Below are positions 4,282 through 5,476 of a stretch of 5,476 nucleotides of DNA, one piece after another. The first letter of the stretch is position 1; each line of letters begins with the position of its first letter. The notes below the pieces were generated by a model. The model worked only from the letters and a program-made list of their open reading frames with translations, ran no database searches and was not told the origin of the DNA. The DNA lies in NCBI GenBank assembly GCA_900543455.1, contig UQRR01000118.1:1-5476 (forward strand), written 5' to 3'. Both the position numbers and the translations under genes were made by a program. The DNA is from an uncultured Dialister sp. Lineage in GTDB: Bacteria; Bacillota; Negativicutes; Veillonellales; Dialisteraceae.

Positions 4282-5304
4282 CTATTTCCCCAGCGCCGCG
4301 AAGAGCATATCCGTGAATAGACCGGCATCGGAATTGAGCGCGACCTTCGCCGTCACAGGAGCTTTGCATTTTTTCGTATTGTGGAAATCTGCCACCATAC
4401 GCCCGTCGCAGAGGCCGCCTGCGATGTCGATGTCTACATTCGCATCTGCGAGCTCAGTCACGACATTCTCATTGATGAGGTAGGCGATGGCGAGGGCATC
4501 GTGAATGGGAGCCATGTGGTTATCGTAGCGATAGAGCATCGCGCCGGCGACAGTCCCTGCCTGGTGACGGAGGGCATAGTTATGCTCCGATACATCATTG
4601 ACCTTAAGGTTGTCGATGCGTTTCTGGACAAGAGCCGCTGCGACTTTCGCTTCCGGTGTACCGAGCTGCGCCAGCTCTTTGCATTTTTCTTCGGAGAGGC
4701 ACGCGCGCCAAGTGGCATCGAGCGGAAGAATGACCTTCGGGATGGCCGAGTCCATGACGATCTTCGCCGCTTCGGGGTCTGCATAGAAATTGAATTCAGC
4801 TGCCGGACTGGCGTTGGCGCCGCAGTGTCCGCCGCCCATGATGACGAGCTGCTTGATCTTTCCTGCGATCTTCGGCTCTATACGAAGAGCCATCGCAAGA
4901 TTCGTCAGCGGGCCGACCGCTGCGACATAGATATCTCCTTCCGACTCCATCAGCGTCTTCACGAGATAGAAGACGGCATGTTCCTTCTCTGTCCGGATCT
5001 CGGCTTCGGGGAGCGGGAGAAAATCGCCGTGACAGTCATTGAGCGTCACACGCGGAAGGCCTGGCTTTCTCCCCGGGATCTCATTGCAGATGATCGGTTC
5101 CTCACATCCGCGATAGACAGGAACGCTTGCTTTCATGAACTGCACCACACGCAGTGCATTCTCCGTGGTCTTTGGCACGATGCGGTTTCCGTTCACCGTA
5201 GTCACGCCGATGAGGTCGATGGCGTCCGATTTCATCGCCAGCATCATGGCAATGGCATCATCAGAACCGGGATCGCAGTCAAGAATCACTTTCTTCGGAA
5301 TCAT
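4282..5304 (-). CDS. Inosine-uridine type nucleoside hydrolase
   Basis: A 340-residue N-ribosyl hydrolase that splits nucleosides into base and ribose in cytoplasmic salvage. The family signature D-C-D-P-G-S-D-D-A (9-17) gives the calcium ligands D11 and D16, with D15 as the expected base catalyst. G-P-L-T-N (131-135) supplies T134, and I-H-D-A (267-270) supplies H268 and D269, the C-terminal ligand region. M-G-G-G (156-159) and E-F-N-F-Y-x-D-P-E-A-A (170-180) are further substrate-loop landmarks. It is full length and has no signal peptide. Base preference (purine, pyrimidine or ribosylnicotinate) cannot be read from sequence, so no rih/iunH symbol is given. The start has AGGAGG (5314-5319 complement) nine bases upstream. 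It appears monocistronic: a candidate promoter lies about 100 bases upstream and the next terminator is at 3958-4003. Long frames on the opposite strand are coding shadows. Confidence 0.94.
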   Translation of the reverse strand: MIPKKVILDCDPGSDDAIAMMLAMKSDAIDLIGVTTVNGNRIVPKTTENALRVVQFMKASVPVYRGCEEPIICNEIPGRKPGLPRVTLNDCHGDFLPLPEAEIRTEKEHAVFYLVKTLMESEGDIYVAAVGPLTNLAMALRIEPKIAGKIKQLVIMGGGHCGANASPAAEFNFYADPEAAKIVMDSAIPKVILPLDATWRACLSEEKCKELAQLGTPEAKVAAALVQKRIDNLKVNDVSEHNYALRHQAGTVAGAMLYRYDNHMAPIHDALAIAYLINENVVTELADANVDIDIAGGLCDGRMVADFHNTKKCKAPVTAKVALNSDAGLFTDMLFAALGK

Positions 5305-5405
5305 AGCAGAATACCTCCTGTAAAAGAAATCATTGGGATTGGGTTTAATGGTTCGGGGTTCACCCGTGGATTGTGGATGAAAGTTTTGCTCGAATGAGGA
5401 ATTAG

Positions 5406-5434
5406 ATAATATGAAGTGACCTCACATTTGTAGC
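5406..5434 (-). promoter_or_regulatory. Candidate promoter of the nucleoside hydrolase gene
   Basis: On the - strand GCTACA (5434-5429) and TATTAT (5411-5406) are separated by 17 bases. The -10 matches consensus at five of six positions, the -35 at three of six. The spacer contains GTGA-N2-TCAC (5416-5425), a small dyad positioned where an operator would be. The leader would be about 95 bases and includes a short CGGG/CCCG inverted repeat (5354-5366). Confidence 0.4.
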
Positions 5435-5442
5435 ATCGTGGA

Positions 5443-5454
5443 TTTACCCGTAAA
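5443..5454. promoter_or_regulatory. Dyad TTTAC-N2-GTAAA upstream of the candidate promoter
   Basis: A perfect five-base inverted repeat around CC sits just upstream of the candidate -35 for the nucleoside hydrolase. It could be a regulator site. I cannot match it to a named factor. Confidence 0.25.
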
Positions 5455-5476
5455 ATATGGTTTAGCAATATATCCA

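Noticed and set aside
5372..5380. TGTGGATGA, one mismatch from a DnaA box on the - strand
   Set aside because: A single site with no cluster, AT-rich unwinding region or replication gene nearby.
4381..5397. Open frame of 338 codons on the + strand opposite the nucleoside hydrolase
   Set aside because: It starts with an unsupported GTG, has no ribosome site, resembles no family and mirrors a clear gene with intact motifs.

Overview
The window looks like an accessory stretch of chromosome from a Gram-positive-type anaerobe with fairly high GC, most plausibly a Negativicute such as a Selenomonas or Mitsuokella relative. This placement is inferred from four things: the UvrX-type Y-family polymerase paired with a YolD protein, strong AAGGAGG ribosome sites, a holin with a D-C-F-T-R-W motif, and the style of the intergenic repeats. 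No rRNA, tRNA, transposase, integrase or CRISPR array was seen.

Layout. Positions 1-105 are a tandem heptamer array (TGACTGG type) that runs up to the ribosome site of a six-helix DUF4405 membrane protein (123-770, +), which ends at a strong terminator (796-832). Next comes a probable two-gene DNA damage tolerance operon: a Y-family polymerase (912-2171, +) behind a weak LexA-box candidate, overlapping by 8 bp a YolD-like gene (2164-2472, +). On the other strand, in transcription order, lie a nucleoside hydrolase (5304-4282), a phage-type holin (3894-3418) and a GH25 lysozyme (3272-2640). The holin and lysozyme form a lysis pair with no other phage genes in view.

The most unusual part is between the genes. 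Degenerate heptamer arrays sit at five gene boundaries: three in + orientation (1-105, 2503-2548, 3295-3349) and two in - orientation (3370-3420, 4229-4281). A separate repeat of about 52 bp occurs twice in inverted orientation (2557-2608 and 4063-4115), and the two copies flank the holin-lysozyme pair. In both places the heptamer array and the 52-bp repeat have the same order and relative orientation. Each gene or gene pair therefore looks like a cassette bounded by composite repeats, which suggests assembly or rearrangement through the repeats.

How the genes may work together: the polymerase and YolD should act in damage-induced translesion synthesis. The holin would let the signal-less lysozyme reach the wall. 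The nucleoside hydrolase is an independent nucleoside salvage enzyme. The DUF4405 protein has histidine spacing like that of a di-heme cytochrome b. A link between the damage response and the lysis pair is only a speculation from adjacency.
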